A stretch of DNA of 64,000 nt from Paramacrobiotus metropolitanus (Eukaryota; Tardigrada; Eutardigrada; Parachela; Macrobiotidae): positions 434,001-498,000 of the forward strand of contig NW_026570313.1 of assembly GCF_019649055.1 (NCBI RefSeq). Reading direction: 5' to 3'. Shown in pieces: positions 11,640-21,603 of this stretch; the stretch's first letter is position 1, and each line of letters opens with the position of its first letter. The notes beneath the pieces are model-generated. The model did no database searches. It saw only the letters and a program-made list of their open reading frames with translations, and had not been told where the DNA came from. Position numbers and translations under genes: made by a program.

Positions 11640-11924
11640 ATGGGTCCGAAAACAGACGTTGCAATTAAGCACCGTGTTTTCGCTCTTGGAACAATTTTGA
11701 AAAGTAGTAGAGAAATTGTTAAGCGTCTTTTTGATGATGAAATCGTTGTTTCTAAAAGTACAGTCAATCGTTTATTGAAAAAAAATTGCCCGGACCGGGG
11801 AGGGAAAGGATCCCCAGTAAAGCGCCTGGGAGAGCAGAATCGACCGAAAGTGCGTGCCAACACCGTCATCGCAAAGGTACGTCGTGCGATCAATGTACCG
11901 AATCCTCCTTCTCAAAGCTCTTAG
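11640..11924 (+). pseudogene. N-terminal fragment of a Tc1/mariner-like transposase
   Basis: From the ATG at 11640 about 94 residues read as a helix-turn-helix DNA-binding region. A Lys/Arg-rich helix with EIVKRLFDDEIVVSKSTVNRL, where a recognition helix would sit, is followed by a basic linker. The closing segment KVRRAINVPNPPSQ resembles the start of the second paired-type helix bundle in Tc1/mariner transposases. It stops after that and no DDE domain follows, so this is a 5' fragment. The family call is by resemblance and could be another paired-like DNA-binding protein. Confidence 0.45.
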
Positions 11925-12143
11925 AATTTCCAGTAAATTCTGAAAACGTCTCTAATGAGCGAATTCCAGTTTCGCAACTTAGCACAGTTACCCGTACTTG
12001 AAACTGTCAATTACATCAAACCTAAAATTTTATTTTTTAACTTCTTGAAACCTTAAGACGTTTTTAAATCCGTTCGGATACCTCAAAATAACTAGAAATT
12101 TTTCCAAAGTCGGATTTAAAGATTTTACATTTCCAAAATGTCT

Positions 12144-12610
12144 AAATACCGTAATTATCGAATTTTCACCTCCCCCGTAATAAGGCCCCCCTGCGTAATA
12201 AGCCCCATCCCACAACTCGTTTGAAAAATACTGTAGCACCTCCTCCCGGATTTACCGCCCAGGGGGACGTTATTAAATGTTAAGCGCAACAAGATGATAG
12301 ATACATATACCGCAAATTGCTCGTAATAGTTCGTAATTCGTATTAGTAATAGTTCGTAATGATTGCTTCATTATAAACAGTCAACGGTCACATAATGTGG
12401 TGCGATGCTTCAGAATGCTGCATGTAAGGTTGTGAAATTCAAAATACCGGTATCTACGACGCTCAGTTTCTATAGAACAGGATCCGCAGTTGTTTGAAAA
12501 ATAACAGCCCCTTCCGAAACATACTGTTTGACAAATAGTACCACCCCCCTCCTCCAAGACGCCTGAACTATTTGCAGCCCAGGGGCGCAAATTCGATAAT
12601 TACGGTATTT
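12144..12610. mobile_element. 467-bp MITE with perfect 22-bp terminal inverted repeats
   Basis: The left end (12144-12165, starting AAATACCGTAATTATCG) is the exact reverse complement of the right end (12589-12610). The interior has C-rich patches (CTCCCCC, CCCCCC) and no transposase. No clear target-site duplication is visible, so the superfamily is open. Confidence 0.75.
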
Positions 12611-14237
12611 CGACTCGGCCCCGCTGCGCGGCGCCGTTACCTCTGATTTTTCGAGCCTTCAGAGTTTCGAAATTGAGTAGAAAACATCTAGAAATCTGAG
12701 TATCTCAATACCTCACGGCCTAAAGCGTCTATTACATATCAACTTACTATTTATGTAAAAGCCGACTTGCGGCCCGTTTAACGTATTCGCTCACGTAGCG
12801 GTTCTGTGTTACTGGTGGTAACTTGGATTTTCAATAAACTACGTTGCTCTGTAATGCTTGTGGTAGCCTGGGTATTTACTAACCTCTAAATCTGATAAAT
12901 ATGTATTCGATTTATTTTATTGAATACTGCAGAGTTCACTGAATTGCTGAAAATCTAATTACAATTACTATCTAAAGATGCAGTCTGCGAGGTCACCTCG
13001 CACAACTGTTAATTTTTTCGCACAAGTTTCCTTTAATTCTGCGCATATCCGCTGAATTGTTTATGGACATCGTGTAAATGATCCCATTCCATCCATTTTA
13101 TCACCGTTTAAATGCCATCATTCGTACCAAAAAATTCAAGTTTTGAGTGGACTCGATCGGCAGTATAAAGTTATATTAAAAACGTGAAAAAGACAGACAA
13201 AAAGAAAAATTACGGAGGTTTGCACAATTTTTATAAAACTGGTCAAATTTAACCGGAAAGCTTGAAACTTGAAAGCTGTCCGCATTTCTACATGTTTGAA
13301 ATATTTTTGTAGCTGGCCTCGCTGGGGTTTGACATTTGAATTATTTCTTATAACCTATTTTATTGCTGTACGAAGTATATTTTGTAATTTCTTTCATTCT
13401 TGCATACCTCGAACACAACTGGTCGCGCGCTAGTGTGACCAATACTTGTACTGTATAATGGCTGTTGTGTTCATTAAGGTTAGAATCCTTATTTTCCTCC
13501 ATTTTACCGACCGTATTCTCACGGTTAGAATCTTCTTGAAATTAATCTTGTTGCTGCTATTCTTTCTACGCGCCTTCCGCGCAAGAAATTCGTAATGCGG
13601 ATGGCACGATAACTTGGCGATGCAGAGACCGGTCTGCAGTTTTAGAAGCAGCAGTTAACGGGGATTCTAGATTTATAAGTTTAGTTGACCAGTCAAACGA
13701 ACGGCCGTTGCACATGACTGACATTAGCATGCACGGATAAATACACTACGGTGCGATATGGCGGCATGTTTTGTTGTGCGGGCGTCGGTGGTGGGGGCGT
13801 GTGGACATATCGTTGTTCCGCGTGTGGACCGCACTGTCACCATAGCGCTGCCAAGCAGACCGTTCATCCAGGTGCAAAAAACCGCCACCGTCTCCGGCAG
13901 CGTTACTGTCCACCGGCATCTCCGTAAGGGTCAGAGTGGACCCCACGCATCGAACCAACGGAGTACTAGTTTTTGCTTCTTCCCACTGGGAGCGGCCCCC
14001 CAGATCGGTTAGGACGGTACTTTGTAACACGCCGTATAAGCGGATATAATGAGTGGCCGAGAAATCGGAACCGTTGCACTCCAGGCAATAGAGCCCAAAT
14101 GAGCCAGAGCCACAAAGGATCCAGTTGAAGGAACAGTAACTGCCAGGTTGTCGGTTCGTTCCGTGAGGGTCTGCAGTTGTTTTATGATGGGAGTAAACCG
14201 GTTGGTCAGCGGCGCTAGAGAGGCACGATTCACTTCG
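12611..14237. other. Intergenic stretch, no supportable gene
   Basis: Mostly AT-rich and non-coding. A 170-codon minus-strand frame covers 13746-14258 but has no recognisable domain and overlaps open frames on the other strand. I do not call it a gene. Confidence 0.4.
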
Positions 14238-14460
14238 CACATTTACGGACCGAAACAATGCGGCTCGTTAATTTGGTTGCCAACGGCAACGGCAACGGCA
14301 AGGAAGTTTGGCAACGGCGCAGCTTCCGCCACAGGCCAGAAGCGGGCGAAGGAGTTTTTTAGACAGCAGTTATCTATCCAAATGCAACGGGGAAATGCGT
14401 TATGTGTTATGGGTACCATCCCCCGGCCCGAGCAGGATAGCATTGAAGAAATGTTTTTTG
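14238..14460 (+). pseudogene. 3' remnant of a LINE with restriction-like endonuclease
   Basis: About 74 codons match the extreme C-terminus of the LINE at 51.0-53.3 kb. Shared landmarks are IYGP (versus FGIEILG), the run IQRGNA followed by VMGT, and an EEMF close. Everything upstream of that part of the ORF is missing, as expected of a 5'-truncated copy. A second, closer relative lies in reverse orientation at 46.0-46.2 kb, so these two are a different subfamily from the 51-kb copy. Confidence 0.65.
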
Positions 14461-14800
14461 TTATGAATTTTGTTTCAGTACTCAGTTTGTACTTATATGT
14501 GATGCTTATTAAAAGTACATTATCCTCCACTTGGTTGTACAGCATTAGCGCTACCGGCTGTCTTTTGCGGCGAGCATGTCCACGTTTCGTATCATCACAT
14601 GGAAATATTATCGCACGGCACTTAAATATTTTTGTAATTTTTTGCGACATTTCCAATCGAAAAATTGATGCAAACAATGTGTAAAGAGTGTATGGCAGTA
14701 TTTTGAAAATGTTGGATTAAGTGGGTAAATTTTGGAATGAATAAAAAATGAACGACATTACTTATTATTTAATTATTGTAAAACTGCGAAGGCGATTGTT

Positions 14801-15525
14801 ATGTATGCTGGCGCATGCCGAAGAAAAGGATTACGACATTACTTGATTAAGCACGTTTTCCCTGCAGCGGAGTGCACTGCAGCCTTTTGCGAGCACAAAA
14901 TTTCGCCATGCACAGCTTCACAGGGTACAAAATCACAGAACATCAATATCACGCCTCACTCTTTAATTATAGCCGTATCGCATATGAGTCGAAGCAGTCC
15001 CTTTCGTACAGCTTAGGACGAAATGGTCGCATACCCAAAATATCCACATTCAGTACGAATGCAGCGCAGTCCACTGTACGACTGAGCTCCAAATATCCGG
15101 TTCGTACAAGTGCACTGCACCGCATGCGTATAGAATGCTGGGTATGGAGCTATGCGACCATTTAGTCCTAATTGTACGTGTTAGGCGCACCCGGCTTAGC
15201 TGTGGATTGGGCCTGTCAACCTTCGCAAATGGTGTACATCTGCAGTGCTGCACTAGTGACAGCGCCTTCCTGCTTGCGGAAATACTGTTGGCAATTATTG
15301 ATTTGCGGAAATTATTGATTTGCCGTTGCTTGTGTGTCTGTCTCGGTGTGAGCGTTGTCTATAGTTCCCTGCAGTTACTATCAGCAAACGGTTTGCCAGA
15401 CGAAATCCGGCGGATTTAGCCTATAGAAAATTTTAATAGTCCTTCCTGCCTTAAACAGCGCACGTTTTATCGCTAACATTTCTTTCTTGTGTTATTTTCA
15501 AAAGATTTTCTGACTATTATTTACC
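14801..15525 (+). promoter_or_regulatory. Conserved 5' flank of membrane gene M1
   Basis: Blocks of this region recur before M2 (about 27840-28330) and M3 (about 39010-39564). They include a GCGGAG/GCGAGCACAAAA-type patch, a TTGCGGAAATTATTGATTTG-type patch, and a roughly 90-base leader directly before the ATG with TTAAACAG, TTTTATCGCTA and TGTGTTATTTTC in the same order. The leader probably carries promoter and 5' UTR. No TATA box is obvious. Confidence 0.5.
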
Positions 15526-18500
15526 ATGCGCAGAAGAACTCTCCGCTATTACTTGCTTAAAGTTCCCACTTGGGGATATCAAGAAATCATTACGGAAGCC
15601 CTCGTTGTTCTGTGGTTCGCCTGTCAAATTTCTTTGAAATTCGGGATGCGTTCCTTTTCGGGATGGCGGGCGAATCGAGTCGATCCCAACGCTCCACTGG
15701 CATTGGACGAAATCCTCGAGTTCTTTGGATATGTAAGGGCTTTTTTTAATGGAACCGTTATTTTGGTGCTAGAAAATTTACAGGGGTGTCAGGTAGGTAT
15801 TACTCTCACCATGTGGAGTATCTCAGTGATGCAGGACAGTAACATAGTCCCTGCACCTTCTGCCGTCAGTATAACGTTGCGGTTGTACAAAGTGTTTGTG
15901 CATCGCGTCAAATTTAATCATACGCTTGCATCATCTAAATGAAAGACTTCTAGTCTCGCTTCGGCCTTAGTGCTAGCCCGAAGCGGTACGCTCTCATGGT
16001 TACAGTATTTATTTGTGTGTACCATGTCCGAGGCGTCCCGCACAGTATCGTGCGCATAAAGATTTGTAAATCCTACTTATGTGAATTTCGTAAACGTAGA
16101 TTACTAGGTTCTAATGGATTCTTGTTGATTTTCGTTAGCGGATGAACGCCTGTCTATGGGATGACGTGATGTCTGCATGGGAATCTGCTTCCGCTATGCC
16201 AGCTTCTTCTGGTGCAGTCCATTCATCAAGACCCGCTGTGGGATACATGGGCACCGTTGCCATGGTATGGGCCAGCGCCGTCTTGGCTGTGGCCGTGTGC
16301 TGTTCGCTATACATCAACCGGAACTGGAAGTATTCACCCTGGCACTGGCAGTATCACTTCCGCCATTGTCGACGGCTGGCTGCGATTTTTGGTTACTCTG
16401 GCTATGACATTCCGTCTTGCATTGCAACGGTTCTGCGTTGTGTGCCGCTGCTGGTCGGATTGGGCTGTGTTGCCACGGTGTGGCTTGTTGTGTGCGCACT
16501 GCCGGTTGTTGTCTTAGCGGCGACCATCGTTGTGGCAACGGCTAAAATACTGGGGACCATCGCAGTGTTCCCTTCTTGCGTCATCATTATATGTTTGCTG
16601 GCACTGAACTGCCTCGGGCGATTGTGCGGATTGTGGATGGATCGGCCGTATTTAGCTGCGGTTTACCAGAAAATTCAGTAAGTAGCTGCGCTGTGTGCTG
16701 CAACGTGAAAATTTGTTGCGCGCATCCATTTTGAAATCATAATGTGTCGCGTGGGGCTAATTAGACGGCAACGTGCCCTTTACCGAATAACCTGGAAGTA
16801 CTGATTTTAATGGAGATAATGCCGCCAAACCGCATTCTACCTAACCCCCCCCCTCCATTAAACGTATTTTGCAGTCAGAGCTGCTGAGCTCAAGATCCAG
16901 AAAACATATGAAAATGCCTGGAAACGTATGAAGATAGGAAAAAATTTGCGAAACGGCGAACATCAAGTCAGATGGGCGGAGCGCTATGAGTTATAGGAAT
17001 GTTTCTTACATCCGTTACTTGGCTCATTTTATTTTGTCTAGAAGAATGCTGCTTAAAAGGAAGATATCCAAATATTATCTTCTGGAAGTTGATACCGGAA
17101 ATGAGGTGGCAACACAACCAAAACGTTTGTACGCGTTGTGCGTGGAATGCGCGGCTTTCATGCTGGGCTGCATGGTCGTAATGATCCACACCTACCATAT
17201 GACCACTGAATTTCCTATAGCGGCTTTCCTGCTCAGCCGGGTGCTGCCCGATAGAATCCTGTGGACAATGGATAACGGCACGGAGCACTGCATCAGCCAA
17301 GCAACGGTACGAACCACTCTCGCAATTTTTGTGACCTTTTGGTAACGTGAAATGCTGTAACAAATCCCATTGTGTACGCGGTGTAACGTGCAATGTTATA
17401 ACATTACAACACACTCTTATCTCGAACTCAACGGCCTATCAAACGGTTGCCCGCTAGCTGTCGGGTTTACTCTGTTCGAAACGTTGACAAATGAGAAAAG
17501 TAACTGGTTAAGTTTGGACAAACTGATTCTTCAAGTGGTTAAAAAGTCGTTTCATTTCGAATCATTTTTAACAGCTCGAAAGATTTCCGGTTCAAACCTG
17601 CAGCAGTTCAATCTATTCTTATTGTAAAAGTCTGTCGAATTGCCGTTTTGTCTGTTTGCAGCGGATAACTCACGCTGGAGCGATGACATCGTATTGGGCG
17701 GCAAAACCAGATAACATATTGATCGGTGAAGGCTTTGAAGCCTGGTGGTTCCCACAAACACTGGGTGCTGCTCTCATGTTCGTCAGCGCCTTACTTTTAA
17801 TTGCAAGTGGCTTTCAAACTGCCCGTTTTGGAGCGGGGCGTTATGGTTTGAAATTTCTGACCTATTTGGTGGAGTGTTTTGGCCAAGATGACACCGGTGA
17901 ACCCAACGCAGAACGGTATAATATTATTAATCAGAGTAAAAATCAAACAGATTTTTCGCGATTTCTGTGACTATGTACAAATTTGATTCGTCTGATTGTT
18001 AAGCTGTATAATGCGGTAAATTTAGTCGTAACGTTAATAACTTTGTTCGTTAATTTCGTCAAAACGTTAATAACTTTGTTTTGGTATCTGTGCGTATTGC
18101 AGTCATCTAATTGACAGAGCATCGCGTACGAGTCCAACTATAAAGGAAGGTGCCGGTGAAATCCAGAAGCGCAACAGCACATATATTTTTGCTGATTGCC
18201 AGTGTGAACCAGCCGTCAGAGACATATTAGACGCAGCGGACCAGGCACGCAATGGCGGCAAGGAATATTCCTGCCAATGTTACCAACTAGGCAACCTTGT
18301 CCTAGACAGCCTATGGCTGATGTGCTGGGTAAGCAGCTGGTGGTTTCTTCCGTTCCCACTGGCGGAATTCCTGTTGTCCGAGCGTCTGCAGTTCCCAACG
18401 CTGTTGATCGTTGTCTTGGGATACTTTTTGTGGATAATTACGATGAGCGAAAGCAGACAAACAGCTGAATCACCTGATGTGCCAGCTAAGAAGGATCCTC

Positions 18501-18721
18501 TTATTGGAAACGATATCCAGGGTGACGAGAAGGCTGGTGACAAAAAGGCCAAAGGTGTAACATGCATATGTTCCACATGCGGGTTCACTTGGACTCCGTG
18601 TGGAGATGTGAGGAATGAGGAGAAGAAAACTGTTAGCACGGGTACCTCCACTAGTGCAGTGGACATGAGCTACCCAGCGCAGAACACGGTGAACGACGCG
18701 AAAAATCCGGCTTTACAATAA
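15526..18721 (+). CDS. M1: five-exon multipass membrane protein, apparently intact
   Basis: Exons inferred by aligning three copies: 15526-15732, 16139-16677, 17042-17306, 17662-17915 and 18118-18721. Every junction is GT-AG and the phases agree, giving 622 residues. Hydrophobic segments suitable as membrane helices lie near residues 20-40, 107-128, 170-230 (two or three in succession), 281-300, 366-388 and 482-531 (two). The last 90 residues are soluble and charged, with a Cys cluster CICSTCGFTW. No signal-anchor family, channel or receptor signature is recognised, so function is unknown. Genomic ORFs run slightly past the exon ends into stops, as expected for introns. Neighbouring copies M2 and M3 are broken, so this is the only copy in the window that can encode the full protein. 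Confidence 0.7.
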
Positions 18722-19186
18722 ACAACCAAAGCTCGAAGAGCTTGCAGCAACAATAACCTCGGCTGTGGTGGATGTACACAACTTATGACCATTGCCTGTC
18801 TGTTAGTACTGGTAGTTACATTTGTGTGCTATTTAGTGGCTGCCTTTAAAGCCATGATTCTCTTCTGCATTTCGTGGTGTGTTTGTTGTGTGTGGGTGCG
18901 GTGTTTGTTGTAGTCAGATAATTTTCGTTTCCGGTATTTCTAAGAATACTCATGCTTGTAAATTTTATTAAAAGTTTAAAACTGCAGTACAACTACAGCC
19001 AATGTGTTATCCTCATACGAAGTAAGTTTGTGATGCAGAATTACAGAATAAAGATAACGATACACTAGACTGCACACTTCCTTGATGCGCCATACAGTGT
19101 GAGAATGAAAACCGGTGCTCTTTAACGGATTCGTCATTTGGGGTACACTGCACTGCAAACAACAGAAAGTCTTGCGGGCCATGTGA
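18722..19186. other. 3' flank of M1, no gene
   Basis: 18722-18960 contains short blocks (TTTTCGTTTTCGGTATT-like, then a TTTTATTAAAA-like AT patch) shared with the 3' flanks of M2 (31663-31860) and M3 (44912-45130), so it is part of the duplicated M unit and probably its 3' UTR. After about 18970 the similarity stops. Confidence 0.45.
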
Positions 19187-19771
19187 TCTCATTTTTTCAC
19201 TGAAAGTCTGTTTAATAACTGTCTCCATGGTCAGGGGAGAAACCTCGGCCAGAATGGTCAGAACCCCGGGCCTAATCAGCGCCAGCGGAATCTTGATGCC
19301 TACGTGGACAGACAGGAGGGCCTGTTCTGGCAATGGACATTCGAGAATGGGATTACCTGCGGCAACTGCATGTGGGGCAATCACCACAGCAATGCCTGCG
19401 CGTACGCGAACGTTGACCCGGCGTTCAACCCGAACCTGCGCTGGTACAAGGACTGGCGTCAGAGGTATGATGACGGTGGCCCAATAGGCGCGGCAAACCC
19501 GAACCGCGCGGCCTTGGTTCCTTTGCGCCCAATAGGTGCAGGGAGACCGAGGAGAAGGGCCAACCGGAACCAGCCCCCCGACGGAAGAGTTAATGGTGGA
19601 GGTCAGCCAGATGAAGGTGGATACTACTCCGAACCCGACGGATACCAGTACCCCGCCGGGCGGATGCAGGAGCCAATAGCTCCGCAGCCCTCAGGGTCGG
19701 CACCTTATCCCCCCAATAACGGCGGTGGATCAGCCCCGGTATACCTGACGGGAAACGAGTATGGTCAGTAA
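19187..19771 (+). CDS. Zinc-knuckle (CCHC) Gly/Pro/Asn-rich protein, 5' end unclear
   Basis: The frame is open from 19187 (after TGA 19184) to TAA at 19771 and has no good start codon early on. The first strong segment is LDAYVDRQEGLFWQW. It is followed by a standard nucleocapsid-type zinc knuckle at about 19358-19400: Cys-x2-Cys-x4-His-x4-Cys (CGNCMWGNHHSNAC). The remainder is Arg/Asn/Gly/Pro-rich and disordered. A CCHC knuckle of this kind binds single-stranded nucleic acid in retroelement Gag and related proteins. The upstream capsid part is not visible; it may be in another exon or lost. The DNA itself contains three of the CAATA hairpins that fill the next 7 kb, so coding and hairpin functions overlap. 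Confidence 0.55.
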   Translation, partial: SHFFTESLFNNCLHGQGRNLGQNGQNPGPNQRQRNLDAYVDRQEGLFWQWTFENGITCGNCMWGNHHSNACAYANVDPAFNPNLRWYKDWRQRYDDGGPIGAANPNRAALVPLRPIGAGRPRRRANRNQPPDGRVNGGGQPDEGGYYSEPDGYQYPAGRMQEPIAPQPSGSAPYPPNNGGGSAPVYLTGNEYGQ

Positions 19772-19794
19772 GAAACGGTGCCTTAGCTGACCGC

Positions 19795-21603
19795 TTGCCA
19801 CCAACCGAGCCACCGGACAAAGACAACCCATTTGGAGGATCCACTGCAGGCGCCCATAATCGCGCCGGGGGGTCCCCGTTCGACGAGAGAATCTTCGCCG
19901 GACCTCCTGATACTCATAAGAAAGCTGCTAAAACTCATAAGAAAGCTGCTAAATCTGGAAAGTTGCCGAAGATTAGGGCCACCGCAGGCGCCAATAGCTG
20001 CCGCGGTCGGCCCGTGCCCTACAAGAGAATCTTGGACGGCCCGGATGGTACCCGAACCGGAACCATCCTAAACAGAAACGACAACGTTGCCGGACCCTCG
20101 ACAGCGACTCATGCCGTTAAGCCGACTCGCGACAGTATCGCCGTCAGCCCACCACGGACACGGCCGCCGACGACTGAGGGTAAATCCGGATGTTCGGTTG
20201 AACCGAGTCAACCGACCCTGGGATCCACCACGGTAGCCCAATTAGGCTCCAGTGGGTCTTAGCCTCCCCAGAAGACCCTTAAAGGGCGACATGGTTCCCA
20301 AAAAGGAATAGTGTCGTCCGGCAGCATCCATGCTGCCGGGTCGCCTGGTGCCAACGACATCGCCAGACCGGCCGATGCCGTTATTGACGCCTCGCCTGCC
20401 GGACCGGATCTGGCCATTAACGCTGCCACGGCAACCGGACTTCAGGCCCCAAAGAATGGCTGTGGCTTGACCCCTCAGCATGCGAGACGGCCATTTGGAA
20501 CCTCTACCGCATGTGCAGCTGTTGGAATGCCCACCAAAAACAAGAAGGGATCCGCCGGTAAAGCTCCTGGTGGATCGTCTGCCAAAACCGCGGACAAGGT
20601 TACCTCCCACGGGCCCAGGGATGGAACCTCGGCGACGGCAAGCAATGTCGCCGAATACAAGGAGGCTTACGCTCGGGCGCACGATAATGGGGTCGCTACC
20701 TGTTCCACTGCGCTCGGCACAAGCCAAACAACCCCGCCGGTCACCAGTATAGGGGAGCTGCTGCAATGGAACCTCCGGTCGACAAGCAGAGTCCCAACGG
20801 ACCCTCCGGCTGACCGGACACCTCAACTGCCTAACCCGGTAGTAAAGGTAATCCCGATACCAGAGGGATCGGGCAGTGTGGATATACGGGTAAACCAGAA
20901 AGTCGACGCCGGTGAAAGCCGTATCCCTTGCCAGGATCAGACTGGCGAAGGACAGAAGGTTCCGGCAGCAAAGCAGGACCAGAAAGCCCGCAAGGTAGAC
21001 GGGACGGTAAAGCCTATCCCGATACCAGAGGCATCGGGCCGTGCGGATAAACCGGTACAACAGAAGGTTGATACCCCCGAAAACCGCACCCTCGGGCAAG
21101 ATCAAGCTGGCAACGCACAGAAGACCGCCGCAGTAAACCAAGTCCCGAGGGAGGATGCACCCCTAATGGATCGGACTGGCGACGGACAGAAGATCACCGT
21201 GGCACAGCAAGCCCTTAAAGAGGATAAAGCCCGTAAGGTAGACGGGACGGTAAAGCCTATCCCGATACCAGAGGCATCGGGCAGTGCGGATAAACTGGTA
21301 CAACAGAAGGTTGATACCCACGAAAACCGCACCCTCGGCCAGGATTGCACCGGTGAGCGACAGGCGATTGCCCCGGAAGAAGGAGCTCCGAAGGTGGACC
21401 AACCCGGAAGGGAGGATGAGACAGTGAAGTCAATCCCGATACCAGAGGCATCGGGCACTGAGCGGCAGATAGAAGAGCCGCTTATGTCCCCTTCGAGCCA
21501 GGCTGAGTTAGCAGCCATGCAAGCCGAGGTAGAAGCACTCTGGGGCAATGAAAAGCTCCTGATAGAGTGGTACCTTAAGTGGTTGCCTGGTGAACACTGC
21601 TGA
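19795..21603 (+). pseudogene. Repeat protein with IPIPEASG repeats, one in-frame stop
   Basis: One frame runs from 19795 to TGA at 21603 and is interrupted only by TAG at 20260. No ATG lies near the start of either half; the second half is open from 20263. The N-terminal part is Pro/Thr/Ser/Gly-rich and has a tandem THKKAAK duplication near 19910-19950. The C-terminal part has four imperfect repeats beginning V-K-x-I-P-I-P-E-(A/G)-S-G at about 20840, 21009, 21252 and 21427. Between repeats lie similar QKVDTxENRTLGQDxxG segments. No enzyme motif is seen. It could be a real disordered repeat protein, or only an ORF kept open by the repeat composition; the long antisense frame over the same DNA argues for caution. 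Confidence 0.4.
20853..21455 (+). repeat. Four CCCGAT...ATCGGG hairpins inside the repeat ORF
   Basis: Each IPIPE(A/G)SG repeat is encoded by a 21-base hairpin with stem CCCGAT/ATCGGG, an inner CC/GG pair and an AGA loop. Positions are 20853-20873, 21018-21038, 21261-21281 and 21435-21455. This is a second hairpin family in the same block, with an invariant stem in contrast to the CAATA family. Confidence 0.7.

Noticed and set aside
13746-14258. 170-codon minus-strand ORF
   Set aside because: No recognised domain, no splice or promoter support, and overlapping open frames on the other strand over the same bases.
20242-21141. 299-codon minus-strand ORF opposite the repeat protein
   Set aside because: It is a mirror of the plus-strand repeats; GC-rich repeats of constant phase keep the opposite frame open. 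No domain is seen.
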